DNA of 35,401 nt, taken from assembly GCA_027068415.1 (NCBI GenBank), contig JAMOTD010000016.1:1-35401 (forward strand). The letters run 5' to 3'. The DNA comes from Desulfurobacteriaceae bacterium (lineage in GTDB: Bacteria; Aquificota; Aquificia; Desulfurobacteriales; Desulfurobacteriaceae). The first letter of the stretch is position 1, and every line of letters starts with the position of its first letter. Below are positions 23,893 through 32,034 of the stretch, piece by piece. The notes beneath the pieces were generated by a model, which made no database searches, was not told the origin of the DNA, and saw only the letters and a program-made list of their open reading frames with translations. The translations under genes and the position numbers were made by a program.

Positions 23893-25080
23893 ATGGAGCT
23901 CTCAAGAAGGGTTAAAAGAATGTCCCCCTCTCCTACAATGGCGATTACCAGCAAGGCCAAGGAGCTGAAGGCTAAGGGAATAGACGTTATAGGCTTCGGT
24001 GCCGGAGAGCCTGACTTTGATACCCCCTACCACATTAAAGAGGCGGCAAAAGAGGCCATAGATATGGGATTTACCAAGTACACCCCTCCTGCGGGGATTC
24101 CGGAGCTCCGCCGGGCGGTTGCAGATAAGCTTAAAAGTGAGAACGGAATTGACTGCGGGCCCGAGCAGGTTGTTATAACCGACGGGGCAAAGCAGGCTCT
24201 CTTTAACCTTATGCTGAGCGTTATAGACGAGGGAGACGAAGTCATAATTCCCTCTCCCTACTGGGTTACCTACCCCGAGCAGGTGAAGTTTGCAGGGGGA
24301 ACTCCGGTTTTTGTAGAAACAAAAGAGGTTAAGGGTTTTGCCCTTACACTTGAGGAGCTAAAGCCTGCAGTTACCTCCAGAACGAAGATGGTAATCCTCT
24401 GTACTCCCCACAACCCTACCGGGAGCGTTATTCCGAAAGAGGAACTCCAGAGGATTGGGGAGTTCTGCGCCGAAAGGGGAATTCTCATAGCCTCGGACGA
24501 GTGCTACGAGTACCTTACCTACGACGGTTTTAAGCACACCAGCATTGCCTCCCTCTCCCCTGAGATTAAACAGGTTACGATAACAATAAACGCCCTCTCA
24601 AAGGCTTTTTCAATGACGGGCTGGAGGGTCGGCTACGCGGCCGGGCCTAAGGAGATAATAGACGCGATGATTAAGATAAACTCCCAGTCAATCTCAAACG
24701 TTAATTCAATAGCTCAGAAGGCGGCCGTTGCGGCTTTAACAAAGCCCAAGGATTTCTTAAACGAGTGGCTTGAGGCCTTTGACCAGCGCCGCCGCTATAT
24801 GGTTGAGAAGTTAAACGAGATTCCAGGAATAAGCTGTTTAATGCCCAAGGGAGCCTTCTACGCCTTCCCCAACGTTAAGGAGCTCCTTAAACTCGGCGGC
24901 TTTAAAGACGACTGGGAGCTTGCAGATTACCTCCTTGAAAGGGCAAAGATTGCGGTCGTTCCCGGCTCTGCCTTCGGATATCCCGGCTACTTGAGGCTCT
25001 CCTACGCCACCTCTATGGAGAACATTGAAGAGGGCCTAAAAAGGTTTAAAGGGGCTGTAGAGGAGCGTTTAAATGGATAG
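23893..25080 (+). CDS. aspC: Class I aspartate aminotransferase
   Basis: 395 residues, PLP-dependent fold type I, subgroup I-gamma. It moves an amino group between aspartate and 2-oxoglutarate; relatives can also accept prephenate. Visible: SPSPTMAITSKAKELKAKG, VIGFGAGEPDFDTP, TPPAGIPELRRAVA, the CTPHNPTGS block, ASDECYEYLTY with the PLP-ring Asp and Tyr, the Schiff-base Lys in NALSKAFSMTGWRVGY and the C-terminal carboxylate-binding Arg in YLRLSYATS. The start is ATG at 23893: the earlier ATG at 23881 is itself part of the ATGGAGGAAGCT ribosome-binding stretch. It overlaps the following PH-domain gene by 8 bases. Confidence 0.93.
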   Translation: MELSRRVKRMSPSPTMAITSKAKELKAKGIDVIGFGAGEPDFDTPYHIKEAAKEAIDMGFTKYTPPAGIPELRRAVADKLKSENGIDCGPEQVVITDGAKQALFNLMLSVIDEGDEVIIPSPYWVTYPEQVKFAGGTPVFVETKEVKGFALTLEELKPAVTSRTKMVILCTPHNPTGSVIPKEELQRIGEFCAERGILIASDECYEYLTYDGFKHTSIASLSPEIKQVTITINALSKAFSMTGWRVGYAAGPKEIIDAMIKINSQSISNVNSIAQKAAVAALTKPKDFLNEWLEAFDQRRRYMVEKLNEIPGISCLMPKGAFYAFPNVKELLKLGGFKDDWELADYLLERAKIAVVPGSAFGYPGYLRLSYATSMENIEEGLKRFKGAVEERLNG

Positions 25081-25591
25081 AGAGGTAAAGGTCTATAGAA
25101 CTGACAAGCTCACTTTCTTAAGCTACGGGCTTTTAATAGTTGCCTACGCCCTCTTTCTGGGCCTTATCGTTATGAAGGCCGGGGAGGTTAACTCCTCATT
25201 TTTAATTCTTGCCCTCTTTGTCCTTCCTGTTGTTGCTTACTTTGTCTTCCTCATGAAGAAGCAGGTAAAAATTGACGATGAAGGTATTGAGGTTTTCGGC
25301 CTTACCGGGAGGAAGAGGATAAAGTGGAGTGAAGTCCGATCTATTTCAATGACCCCGGGGAGGAAGTATTTTATCTTCGTAGAGGGCGAAGGGGGTAAAC
25401 TGGCCGTTATAGACGACTCAACGGAGAATTTTGTTGAGGTTGCCAGGGAGCTCCGCAGAAGAGCTCCCGACAAAGTCTCCGAAAACTACGACGCCATCCT
25501 CTCCTCCTACAAACGCTCCTACATGTCCTTGGCTATCCTTCTCTTTGCCGCAGTTGCTCTGATTTTCGTTGCCGTTAAGTCTTTTCTTTAA
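25073..25591 (+). CDS. Membrane protein with a bacterial PH-like domain
   Basis: 172 residues. Two membrane helices at about 14-35 and 42-61 (LTFLSYGLLIVAYALFLGL and FLILALFVLPVVAYFVFLM), then a soluble part (about 65-130) with KKQVKIDDEGIEVFGLTGRKRIKWSEVRSISM, the strand-turn-strand typical of bacterial PH (YdbS/DUF-type) domains, and a last helix at 150-170. Its function is not known. The ATG at 25073 is inside the last codons of aspC (ATGGATAG), so it is translationally coupled to it. It converges on the lipoprotein gene with a 4-base overlap. Confidence 0.65.
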   Translation: MDREVKVYRTDKLTFLSYGLLIVAYALFLGLIVMKAGEVNSSFLILALFVLPVVAYFVFLMKKQVKIDDEGIEVFGLTGRKRIKWSEVRSISMTPGRKYFIFVEGEGGKLAVIDDSTENFVEVARELRRRAPDKVSENYDAILSSYKRSYMSLAILLFAAVALIFVAVKSFL

Positions 25592-26112
25592 TTCTTTGAT
25601 GGTTTTACCTTCTCTATTTTTACCGAGGGGATTCTGAGGGAGTTGAGCTTCTCTTCAAGGGCTCTTACCCTCTCCTCAAGTTCTGATATTTGCCCTTTAA
25701 GAGCAGAGCTCTCTCCCTTAACAGAGCTACAACACTCCTTGAGTGCGGCAATCTCCCCTTTTAGGCTCCCTATCTCCCTCTCAATCTCTTTTCTGCTCTT
25801 CTCAACCTTCAGCTCAACTCTTTTGTAGCTCCTCTTTGCCTCTGCCGAGAGCTCTCTCTTTAGGGGCTCTATCCTGCTCTTTAGCTCTTCAACCTTACCG
25901 CTGAGGTTTTCAAGGGAGACCCTTAACTTCGGAATTTCCTGCCTTAAAGAGGAGTTCTCCCTCTTTAACCTCCCTACCTCCCTCTCAAGCTCTTTGTTCT
26001 TTACCTCAAGTACCTGTACCCTTGCCGTTAGTTGGTTAATCTGAGGGTTCTCCTGAGTTGTTACGCAGGAGGTCAGGGCTAAGGCGGGTATCAGGAGAAG
26101 AGCTCTCTTCAC
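25588..26112 (-). CDS. Coiled-coil lipoprotein
   Basis: 174 residues. The N-terminus MKRALLLIPALALTSCVTT is a lipoprotein signal with lipobox LTSC and Cys16 as the lipidated residue. Residues 25-160 are a nearly continuous heptad-rich coiled coil full of Leu, Glu, Lys and Arg (for example LEVKNKELEREVGRLKREN), including one CC pair in ALKECCSSV. It resembles Lpp-like or cell-division-type envelope spacers in style, but no family is recognised. The start is GTG at 26112, read here as Met, behind AGAGGAA. It would be anchored in the outer or inner membrane facing the periplasm. Confidence 0.65.
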   Translation of the reverse strand: MKRALLLIPALALTSCVTTQENPQINQLTARVQVLEVKNKELEREVGRLKRENSSLRQEIPKLRVSLENLSGKVEELKSRIEPLKRELSAEAKRSYKRVELKVEKSRKEIEREIGSLKGEIAALKECCSSVKGESSALKGQISELEERVRALEEKLNSLRIPSVKIEKVKPSKN

Positions 26113-26159
26113 TTCCTCTGCCCCTTTAAGAATTTCTTTAAGGATACCACAACTTTCCC

Positions 26160-26188
26160 TTGAAGGGGGGAGCTCCCCCTGATAAATT
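26160..26188 (+). promoter_or_regulatory. Promoter of the tetR-activase operon, with a palindromic spacer
   Basis: TTGAAG (26160-26165) and TAAATT (26183-26188) are 17 bases apart. The spacer contains GGGGGAGCTCCCCC (26166-26179), a 14-base perfect palindrome. The TetR-type operator starts 3 bases after the -10, so both the spacer and the start site could be protein-bound. Confidence 0.5.
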
Positions 26189-26190
26189 AT

Positions 26191-26210
26191 TGAACTGACG
26201 TGTCAGTTCA
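26191..26210. promoter_or_regulatory. Probable TetR-family operator
   Basis: TGAACTGAC-GT-GTCAGTTCA is a perfect inverted repeat with 9-base arms and a 2-base centre. It covers the expected transcription start and ends right before the ribosome-binding site GGAGG (26211-26215) of the TetR gene. Autorepression of this operon is the natural reading. Confidence 0.8.
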
Positions 26211-26220
26211 GGAGGGAGAG

Positions 26221-26787
26221 TTGAAGAAGAGGGAAGAGGAGATTTTAAGCAGGGCTAAGGCTCTTTTCTCCAGTAAAGGATTTCACTCTTTAACGGTTTC
26301 GGATATCGTTAACTCCCTCGGAATCGCCCGGGGGACTTTCTACCTCTACTTCAAGAACAAAGACGACGTTTACAGAAGAGTCCTTGAAGAGACCGTTTCG
26401 GAAATCAGTAAGAGGCTAAAGCGTCTTCCCCTTGATAGGCCGTTGGAGCAGCTGCGGGAAAACCTCCTCTCAATACTGAAGCTGATTGAAAATGACAGGG
26501 AGACAGCCAGGCTCATCTTCTACCACCCTTACCGGCTAAACCCAGAGTTTGACTCTATCCTTGAGGACTTTTACGGCAAAGTCCTCAACCTGATTGAGAG
26601 GGCCCTTTTGAGGGGAATGGAGATGGGAATAGTGAGGGAGTGTAACGTTTCCGTTGTCTCAAGGGCCATTTTGGGAGCTTTTACTGAGGTCGGTAAGGGA
26701 ATTTTGGATGGAGAGATCGGGGGAGCGGAGGAGGCCGTTGACGAGCTGCTATCCTTCGGCCTTAGGGGGCTTCTGGAGGGAAGATGA
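26221..26787 (+). CDS. TetR/AcrR-family transcriptional regulator
   Basis: 188 residues from TTG at 26221, chosen because GGAGG lies 5 bases upstream; an in-frame GTG at 26200 lies within the operator and is unlikely. The N-terminal helix-turn-helix is classic: ILSRAKALFSSKGFHSLTVS, then IVNSLGIARGTFYLYFKNKDDV. The C-terminal ligand and dimer domain (about 60-188) resembles the fatty-acid/CoA-responsive group in length, but the ligand cannot be read. It overlaps the activase gene by 4 bases (ATGA), so it likely governs that gene and itself through the palindrome upstream. An acyl-CoA ligand is an inference from the neighbour. Confidence 0.92.
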   Translation: MKKREEEILSRAKALFSSKGFHSLTVSDIVNSLGIARGTFYLYFKNKDDVYRRVLEETVSEISKRLKRLPLDRPLEQLRENLLSILKLIENDRETARLIFYHPYRLNPEFDSILEDFYGKVLNLIERALLRGMEMGIVRECNVSVVSRAILGAFTEVGKGILDGEIGGAEEAVDELLSFGLRGLLEGR

Positions 26788-29700
26788 TTGCGGGAATTGA
26801 CGTAGGCTCTACTACCGTTAAAGGGGTTCTCGTTAACGAGAAGGGAGAGATTCTCTTTAAGAGTTATAAGCGCCATGAGGCCAGGCAGGCCGAGAGGGTT
26901 TTGGAGCTCCTCTCTCGGTTTGAAGAGATTGCCGGTAGGGATTTCCACCTCTTTATGACGGGAAGCGGAGGAGGGGATATAGCCAAAGCCCTCGGCGTAA
27001 AGTTCATTCAGGAGGTTAACGCCGTAAGCAGGGCTGTTGAGGAGCTCCACCCGGAGGTCAGCTCGGTCGTTGAGCTTGGCGGTCAGGACGCCAAGATGAT
27101 TTTCTTCTTTGAGGTAGGCGGGGTTAAGAGGAAGATTACAACTATGAACGACAAGTGTGCCGGCGGAACGGGGGCGACGATTGATAGGATAGTCTCAAAG
27201 CTGAAAATTCCCCCGGAAATTGCATCTTCCCTTGAGTTTGACCCCTCAAAAGTCCATCCGGTTGCCGCAAAGTGCGGTGTTTTTGCAGAGACCGACGTAA
27301 ACTCCCTCCAGAAGGCGGGGGTTCCGGAGGAGGAGCTCCTAATCTCCCTCTTTAACGCAATCGTAATTCAGAACCTCTCGGTTCTAACCAGAGGTTATAC
27401 CCTTCGTCCCGTCGTTCTCCTCTTAGGAGGGCCTAACACCTTCTTTCCGGCCTTGAGAGGGGCTTGGAGGTACCACCTTGAGAAGGTATGGAGGGAGAAG
27501 GGGATAGAGTTTAACGAGAGCTCAATTCTCCTTCCCGAAAATGCCCAGTTCTACGCAGCAATAGGCTCTGCGCTCTTCGGTTTTAGTGAGGAGAGCCCCT
27601 ACAGGGGAAAAGATGGGCTCTTTGAGTTTAAGGAGCGCTCCCTTGTATACCTGAAGAGGAAGACGGGGGAGGTAGGCCTTTTAAAGCCGGGGGAGAGCTT
27701 AGAGGAGTTCAAAGAGAAGTTCGGGGTTAAACCCTTTAAACCCAAGGAGTTTAAAAATGGAGAGGTAGTTAAGGCCTTTTTGGGAATAGACGGGGGCTCA
27801 ACCTCAACAAAGGCGGTTCTGATAGACGGCAACGGGGAGCTCCTTGCCACCGCCTACACCCTCTCCAAGGGAAATCCCCTTGAAGACCTGAAGGTGATAG
27901 TAAGGGAGCTGAAGGAGAAGGTTGAGCGTGGCGGAGCTACCCTTGAAATCCTTTCGGTAGGGGCAACCGGCTACGCAAAGGAGATGCTTAAGGAGACAAT
28001 CGGGGCGGACGTGTGCATAGTTGAGACCGTTGCCCACACGGTTTCGGCCCTTCATTTCTTTAGAGATGTTGACGTTATCGTTGACGTTGGAGGGCAGGAC
28101 ATAAAGGTAATGATATTGAGGAACGGGGAGGTAAAGGACTTTAAGCTCAATACCCAGTGCTCTGCCGGGAATGGCTACTTCCTCCAGTCAACTGCCGAGA
28201 AGTTCGGCTACAGGGTTGAGGAGTATGCAGATGTGGCCTTCAAAGCCCGGTACGCTCCCCGCTTCAACTTCGGCTGTGCCGTCTTCTTAGAGCAGGATAT
28301 AGTCAACTTCCAGAGGCTCGGCTGGGAGCCCCACGAGATAATGGCCGGCCTTGCAAAGGTTCTGCCTAAGAACATCTGGCTTTACGTTGTTAAAGAGCCC
28401 AACCTGAGGAAGTTGGGTAGGCGCTTCCTCCTTCAGGGAGGGACTCAGAGAAACCTTGCGGCGGTTAAAGCCCAGTATGACTTCATAAAGGAGAGAGTCC
28501 CCGACGCCGAGGTCTTCGTCCACCCGATTACCGGTGAGGCGGGAGCCTTCGGTGCCGCCCTTTTGGCCGCCAGGAATTACCGCGGTAGGAGCTCCTTTAT
28601 AGGAGTAGATGCCCTCCTCAACCTCTCCTTTACTGTAAGGAGCGACGAGACGACGAGGTGCAACTTCTGTACCAACCGCTGCCAGAGAACCTTTATTGAG
28701 CTCTCCCCTCCGGGGAGGGAGAAGAGGCTCTACGTAATCGCCCCGTGCGAGAAGGGTATGGTTCTTGAGGCTTCCGAGGTTAAGGAGGTTATTAAGAGAC
28801 TAAAGGAAATTGAAAAAGAGAACCCTAACCTTCAGGAAATCAGTGCTAAGAAGGTTTTTGAGAGCTATCCGGTTAACAAGGTTTACTCCGAAAAGCTCTT
28901 CGGAATTATCCCGAGAAGGGGGGTAATTGAGAGGAGGAGGAAGTTAAAAGCGGGGATTCCCCGGGTTCTCAACTTCTACTCCCTTGCCCCCTTCTTCAGG
29001 GGCTACCTTGAGTCTTTGGGAGTTGAGAACTTCGTTTTCTCCGACTACACCAGCGAGAAGTTGATTCAGGAGGAGATGAAGGGAGGGGCGATAGACCCTT
29101 GCTTCCCCAGTAAGGTAGCCCTCGCCCATATAAGGAACCTCCTGAAGAAGAAGCCCGACTTTATCCTCTTCCCCAAGGTTGCCGCGTTAAAGAGCATGTT
29201 TACCGATGCCGAGGGCTCCCACGCCTGCCCTACCGTAACGGCTACCCCGATAACCGTAAGGGCCGTTCTTACCCGTGAGGAGGACATCTTTGAGAAGTCG
29301 GGAGTTAAGTTTATAGACCCCCTCCTCCACTTTGACGATGAGGAGCTCCTTGAGGCCGAGCTCTTTGAGGCTTTCAGTGAGATTTTGGAGCTCCGAAAAG
29401 AGGAGAACAGAAGGGCGGTTAGGGAGGGCTTCAGAGCTCTTGAGGCCTACCTTAGGGAGATGAGGGAGCTGGGGGAGAAGGTTTTAAGGAAGATAGAGGC
29501 TGAGGGGAGGATGGGAATACTCGTTTTAGGAAGGCCCTACCACAACGACCCGGGAATTAACCACGGGATAGCCAAGGAGCTCCAGAAGAGGGGCTACCCG
29601 ATTTTGACGATTGAGAGTTTACCGCTGAAAGAGGAGTTCCTGAAGAAGGTCTTTAAGGGGAGGGAGCCCTTTAAAATCAGGGACGTCTGGAAGAAGGCCT

Positions 29701-29981
29701 ACAGTGAGAACAGCAGCAGGAAAGTCTGGGCAGCCCTCTACGGTGCCAACCACCCAAATCTTGCCCTCCTTGACCTCTCCTCCTTCAGGTGCGGCCACGA
29801 TGCCCCGATTTACTCCGTCATTGAGGAGATCGTTGAAAGGGCGGGAGCTCCCTACTTCACCTTCCACGAGATAGACGAAAACCGTCCTGCCGGCTCAATA
29901 AAAATCAGGGTTGAGACAATTGACTACTTTTTAAAAGAAAGATTGGAGAAGCTTGAGGAGAAGGGTAAAGAGGCCGTTTAA
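26784..29981 (+). CDS. Large BcrA/BadF/HgdC-type acyl-CoA dehydratase activase fusion
   Basis: 1065 residues. Two ASKHA ATPase domains in tandem: the first (1-270) has GIDVGSTTVKGVLV, VVELGGQDAKM and the [4Fe-4S]-ligand block NDKCAGGTGATIDR; the second (about 333-590) has GIDGGSTSTKAVLID, VDVGGQDIKVM, and NTQCSAGNGYFLQSTAEKFG. A DUF2229 and HgdB-like part (about 620-1065) follows, with RCNFCTNRCQRTF, APCEKG, DPCFPSKVALAHI, HACPTVTATP, VLGRPYHNDPGINHG and FRCGHDAPIYS, all with potential cluster-binding Cys. HgdC-type activases use ATP to push electrons to a partner at very low potential. Here activator and acceptor-like parts are fused. The physiological reaction is unknown. The start is ATG at 26784, overlapping tetR. 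Confidence 0.85.
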   Translation: MIAGIDVGSTTVKGVLVNEKGEILFKSYKRHEARQAERVLELLSRFEEIAGRDFHLFMTGSGGGDIAKALGVKFIQEVNAVSRAVEELHPEVSSVVELGGQDAKMIFFFEVGGVKRKITTMNDKCAGGTGATIDRIVSKLKIPPEIASSLEFDPSKVHPVAAKCGVFAETDVNSLQKAGVPEEELLISLFNAIVIQNLSVLTRGYTLRPVVLLLGGPNTFFPALRGAWRYHLEKVWREKGIEFNESSILLPENAQFYAAIGSALFGFSEESPYRGKDGLFEFKERSLVYLKRKTGEVGLLKPGESLEEFKEKFGVKPFKPKEFKNGEVVKAFLGIDGGSTSTKAVLIDGNGELLATAYTLSKGNPLEDLKVIVRELKEKVERGGATLEILSVGATGYAKEMLKETIGADVCIVETVAHTVSALHFFRDVDVIVDVGGQDIKVMILRNGEVKDFKLNTQCSAGNGYFLQSTAEKFGYRVEEYADVAFKARYAPRFNFGCAVFLEQDIVNFQRLGWEPHEIMAGLAKVLPKNIWLYVVKEPNLRKLGRRFLLQGGTQRNLAAVKAQYDFIKERVPDAEVFVHPITGEAGAFGAALLAARNYRGRSSFIGVDALLNLSFTVRSDETTRCNFCTNRCQRTFIELSPPGREKRLYVIAPCEKGMVLEASEVKEVIKRLKEIEKENPNLQEISAKKVFESYPVNKVYSEKLFGIIPRRGVIERRRKLKAGIPRVLNFYSLAPFFRGYLESLGVENFVFSDYTSEKLIQEEMKGGAIDPCFPSKVALAHIRNLLKKKPDFILFPKVAALKSMFTDAEGSHACPTVTATPITVRAVLTREEDIFEKSGVKFIDPLLHFDDEELLEAELFEAFSEILELRKEENRRAVREGFRALEAYLREMRELGEKVLRKIEAEGRMGILVLGRPYHNDPGINHGIAKELQKRGYPILTIESLPLKEEFLKKVFKGREPFKIRDVWKKAYSENSSRKVWAALYGANHPNLALLDLSSFRCGHDAPIYSVIEEIVERAGAPYFTFHEIDENRPAGSIKIRVETIDYFLKERLEKLEEKGKEAV

Positions 29982-29986
29982 AGGCA

Positions 29987-30003
29987 GGGAGTATAATACT
30001 CCC
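29987..30003. promoter_or_regulatory. Palindrome containing TATAAT upstream of cstA
   Basis: GGGAGTAT-A-ATACTCCC has 8-base perfect arms around one base. It contains a consensus -10, TATAAT (29992-29997), 26 bases before the cstA ATG, but no good -35. It could be a promoter covered by a dimeric regulator, or a weak hairpin after the activase gene. Confidence 0.45.
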
Positions 30004-30023
30004 GAATTAAGGAGGTTGGAGCT

Positions 30024-31694
30024 ATGGTGGTTTTTCTCTTCCTCTTTGCCGTCTTCGTCTTTCTGTTGGCTTACAGGCTCTACGGAGGTTTTTTAAAAGA
30101 GAAGGTCTTCGGCCTTTCCGAAAGGAATAAAACCCCGGCCCACACCATGAGGGACGGTGTTGACTACGTCCCCGCACCTGCTCCAGTTCTTTTAGGGCAC
30201 CACTTCTCCTCAATTGCCGGAGCCGGACCTATTGTCGGGCCTATAACTGCAGCCTCCTCGTGGGGCTGGTTGCCAGCTTACTTGTGGGTCTTAATCGGGA
30301 ACATCTTCATCGGCGGCGTTCACGATATGAGTGCCCTCGTGGCCTCAATAAGGAATAAAGCCCGCTCAATAGCCGAAATCGGCGGCAGGTACCTCTCAAA
30401 GAGGGCAGGCTTCCTCTTTAAACTCTTTATCTGGCTTGCCCTCCTCTACGTTGTTGCCGTCTTCATAAACGTTGCTCAGATAACCTTTAACGCCGTAGTT
30501 CCCGTTGTTGAGAACGGAGAGGTTATTAAACTTCCAATCGGCGGAGGAGTTGCAACGAGCGCCGTTATCTACATCTTCCTCGCTCTAACTTTCGGGCTTC
30601 TCGTTTACAACTTCAAGCTCTCACTCAAGTGGACGACGGCCCTCTTCGTTATCCTCGTTTACGGTGCCGTTTACGTCGGCCAGCTCTTTCCCATTAACCT
30701 CTCCCCTGCCGTCTGGAATGTTATTCTCCTGATTTACGTTGCCGTTGCGTCGGTTACTCCCGTCTGGCTTCTTTTGCAGCCGAGGGATTACCTTTCAAGT
30801 TTTCTTCTCTACGGAGCTCTCATAGGAGCTGGCTTGGGAATTCTCCTCTCCTTCGGAAATGTTGACCCAAACCTGCCTGCCTTCTTCGGTTTTAACAGCG
30901 ACATAGGTCCGATAATTCCCCTTCTCTTCGTCGTTATAGCCTGCGGTTCAATCTCCGGCTTCCACTCCCTCGTGGGCTCTGGAACGACCTCAAAACAGCT
31001 TGACAAAGAGCCAGACGCACTTCCCGTGGGCTACGGAGCGATGCTCCTTGAAGGGGTTGTAGCCGTTATGTCCATAATCTTCGTTATGACCCTAACCTCA
31101 ACCGAATTTGAGGTTTTAAAGAAGAACGTTGCGGCCATATACGGGGCAGGAATAGGTAAGTTTATGTCCTTCCTCGGGATTCCCCACTACATCGGGGTCG
31201 CCTTCGGAATGCTTGCCCTCTCCTCTTTCGTTCTGACGAGCACCGATACGGGAACGAGGCTTGCCCGCTACGTTTTTACCGAGCTTACCGGAATTAAGAA
31301 TAGGTTTGTGGCAACCGGAGTCTCCCTCGTAATTCCGGCCTTCCTCGTCTTTTTGAAGTACAAAGACCCCTCAACAGGTAAACTCCTTCCGGTTTGGAAA
31401 GCTCTCTGGCCGGTTTTCGGGGCAACAAACCAGCTCATTGCAGCCCTTGCCCTCTTCGTTGTTATGATTTGGCTGATTAAAACCGGTAAAGGTAAATACT
31501 GGTTCGTTCCCGGAATCCCCGCCCTCTTTATGGGAGTTATAACCCTGTGGGCTCTCGTTATGCTCTTTCTCAAGTGGAAGTTAACCGTTATCGGGATTGC
31601 GGCCCTCGTTCAGGTCTTTCTCGCCCTCTGGATATTCTACGAGGGTTTCTTAGCTTTAAAGAAGTTAAAAGAGGAGGAAAATGGCAGAGGCTAA
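30024..31694 (+). CDS. cstA: CstA-family carbon-starvation/pyruvate transporter
   Basis: 556 residues with about 15 membrane helices. CstA proteins import peptides or pyruvate under carbon limitation. Visible: the N-terminal YGGFLKEKVFG, the strongly conserved GHHFSSIAGAGPIVGP (residues 55-70), WLPAYLWVLIGNIFIGGVHDM, ARSIAEIGGRYLS, and ISGFHSLVGSGTTSKQL near the middle. It is shorter than the 700-residue E. coli protein, matching the compact form found in many anaerobes. The start is ATG at 30024 behind AAGGAGG. It may have its own promoter within the palindrome at 29987-30003. It overlaps the DUF3343 gene by 14 bases. Confidence 0.93.
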   Translation: MVVFLFLFAVFVFLLAYRLYGGFLKEKVFGLSERNKTPAHTMRDGVDYVPAPAPVLLGHHFSSIAGAGPIVGPITAASSWGWLPAYLWVLIGNIFIGGVHDMSALVASIRNKARSIAEIGGRYLSKRAGFLFKLFIWLALLYVVAVFINVAQITFNAVVPVVENGEVIKLPIGGGVATSAVIYIFLALTFGLLVYNFKLSLKWTTALFVILVYGAVYVGQLFPINLSPAVWNVILLIYVAVASVTPVWLLLQPRDYLSSFLLYGALIGAGLGILLSFGNVDPNLPAFFGFNSDIGPIIPLLFVVIACGSISGFHSLVGSGTTSKQLDKEPDALPVGYGAMLLEGVVAVMSIIFVMTLTSTEFEVLKKNVAAIYGAGIGKFMSFLGIPHYIGVAFGMLALSSFVLTSTDTGTRLARYVFTELTGIKNRFVATGVSLVIPAFLVFLKYKDPSTGKLLPVWKALWPVFGATNQLIAALALFVVMIWLIKTGKGKYWFVPGIPALFMGVITLWALVMLFLKWKLTVIGIAALVQVFLALWIFYEGFLALKKLKEEENGRG

Positions 31695-32034
31695 GAACTT
31701 AGGCGAGAAGATTTTCTTCATAGCTACCGGTGTAAGGCTCCACGCAAAGGAGTACTTCCTCAGGTTAACTGGCCTTTTCAAGAAGTACGACTACTGCATC
31801 TCTTTTCCCTCAATCCCCGAAGGTTTAAAGGCCGAGAAGGAGCTCAGGGGTTTTAAGGCGGTCTCAATCCCCATTCCCGACGAGATTTTTGAGGGGTGCG
31901 GGGTAGGGGTTCTCGTAAAAGGTGAAGAGGAGCTTGAAAGGTTGCTGAAACACCTGAGGGAAAAGGGAGTTCTCGTTTCAGGCGTTTTTAAGAGAGAGGG
32001 CGATAGGTTTGTTGAGGTAGGGAGGAAGAGTTGA
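31681..32034 (+). CDS. DUF3343-type (putative Se/S carrier-like) protein
   Basis: 117 residues, cytoplasmic. The middle carries YDYCISFPSIPEGL and the C-terminal half IFEGCGVGVLVKGEEELERLL, with the GCG motif seen in proteins annotated as putative selenium/sulfur carriers. Function in this family is not established. The start is ATG at 31681 behind GGAGGAAA, inside the last codons of cstA, and the end overlaps gpsA by 4 bases. The tight coupling to cstA suggests joint expression but not a proven shared role. The N-terminal GEKIFFIATGVRLHAKEYF is hydrophobic but too short for a membrane anchor. Confidence 0.65.
   Translation: MAEAKNLGEKIFFIATGVRLHAKEYFLRLTGLFKKYDYCISFPSIPEGLKAEKELRGFKAVSIPIPDEIFEGCGVGVLVKGEEELERLLKHLREKGVLVSGVFKREGDRFVEVGRKS

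Noticed and set aside
26200-26202. GTG at 26200 as the TetR start
   Set aside because: It lies inside the operator palindrome and before the GGAGG site; TTG at 26221 is correctly spaced.
27599-29867. Minus-strand reading frames inside the activase gene
   Set aside because: Shadows of a strongly coding GC-rich gene with no start signals and no recognisable domains.
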